From CAVPMN01 sp963706425 (lineage in GTDB: Bacteria; Actinomycetota; Acidimicrobiia; Acidimicrobiales; Acidimicrobilacustridaceae), in assembly GCA_963706425.1 (NCBI GenBank), contig CAVPMN010000020.1, positions 2,108,001-2,172,000 of the forward strand: a stretch of DNA of 64,000 bases. The letters are read 5' to 3'. This document shows positions 63,986-64,000 of the stretch, piece after piece; the first letter of the stretch is position 1; each line of letters begins with the position of its first letter. A model generated the notes under the pieces. It saw only the letters and a program-made list of their open reading frames with translations, did not search any database and was not told the origin of the DNA. The position numbers and the translations under genes were made by a program.

Positions 63986-64000
63986 GTGGGACTCCAGGGC
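63986..64000 (+). CDS. fhaA: Possible start of FhaA (FHA-domain protein)
   Basis: Only five codons (V-G-L-Q-G) are visible. They match the usual beginning of actinobacterial FhaA (MGL...), which recruits to PknB-phosphorylated cell-wall proteins. In mycobacteria a tRNA-Leu gene lies next to fhaA, as here. This is a synteny-based inference. Confidence 0.35.

Overview
The window is high-GC, densely packed bacterial DNA with no gene-free stretch longer than about 210 bp. Gene content points to an actinobacterium, and an Acidimicrobiia-like lineage is my best guess but is inferred only. The clues are an F420-type LLM oxidoreductase, a PaaX regulator, DUF1272 and DUF6457 proteins, GTG/TTG starts, and a tRNA-Leu beside what looks like the first codons of fhaA. 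Many starts have a TANNNT box ending 7-9 nt before the start codon, the usual layout for leaderless mRNAs.

Layout. 1-13.3 kb: signalling and housekeeping (desaturase fragment, two GGDEF diguanylate cyclases, a class III cyclase/ATPase, PaaX regulator, thioesterase, ketopantoate-reductase-like protein, two metallo-beta-lactamase-fold hydrolases, a lipoprotein hydrolase). 13.3-20.5 kb: SDR, acyl-CoA dehydrogenase, an ECF sigma factor fused to an anti-sigma-like membrane tail, nitrilase, GT39-like mannosyltransferase, NadD-like protein. 20.5-41.1 kb: a large amine-catabolism region. One minus-strand operon runs potA-potD-potB-potC-aminotransferase-ald-lrp. Divergent to it run an aminoaldehyde dehydrogenase, an aminotransferase and a carbamoylputrescine-amidase-like nitrilase; then an FAD amine oxidase, another aminotransferase, mmsA, another aldehyde dehydrogenase and a molybdopterin oxidoreductase. 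Together they could import polyamines, deaminate them, oxidise the aldehydes to GABA and beta-alanine type acids, and feed succinate and acetyl-CoA. Alanine dehydrogenase would recycle alanine to pyruvate for the transaminases. 41.1-49 kb: a plus-strand run with CYTH-CHAD, ParA-like ATPase, UBP zinc finger, HEAT protein, cyclopropane synthase, GluQRS and amidase. 49-64 kb: serine hydrolase, aldo/keto reductase, second lipoprotein hydrolase, LLM oxidoreductase, flippase with pseudokinase, HD hydrolase, glucosaminidase, an RpoA-CTD-like protein, SulP transporter, tRNA-Leu(CAG), and the first bases of a probable fhaA.

Two window-wide observations matter. First, fourteen conserved-gene reading-frame breaks are each repaired by removing one base (all 14 are +1), many inside short perfect palindromes; this looks like a consensus-sequence artefact rather than fourteen pseudogenes. 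Second, a ~47-51 bp hairpin element occurs three times within 16 kb: once intergenic, once supplying the stop codon of an aminotransferase, and once in frame inside a nitrilase gene.
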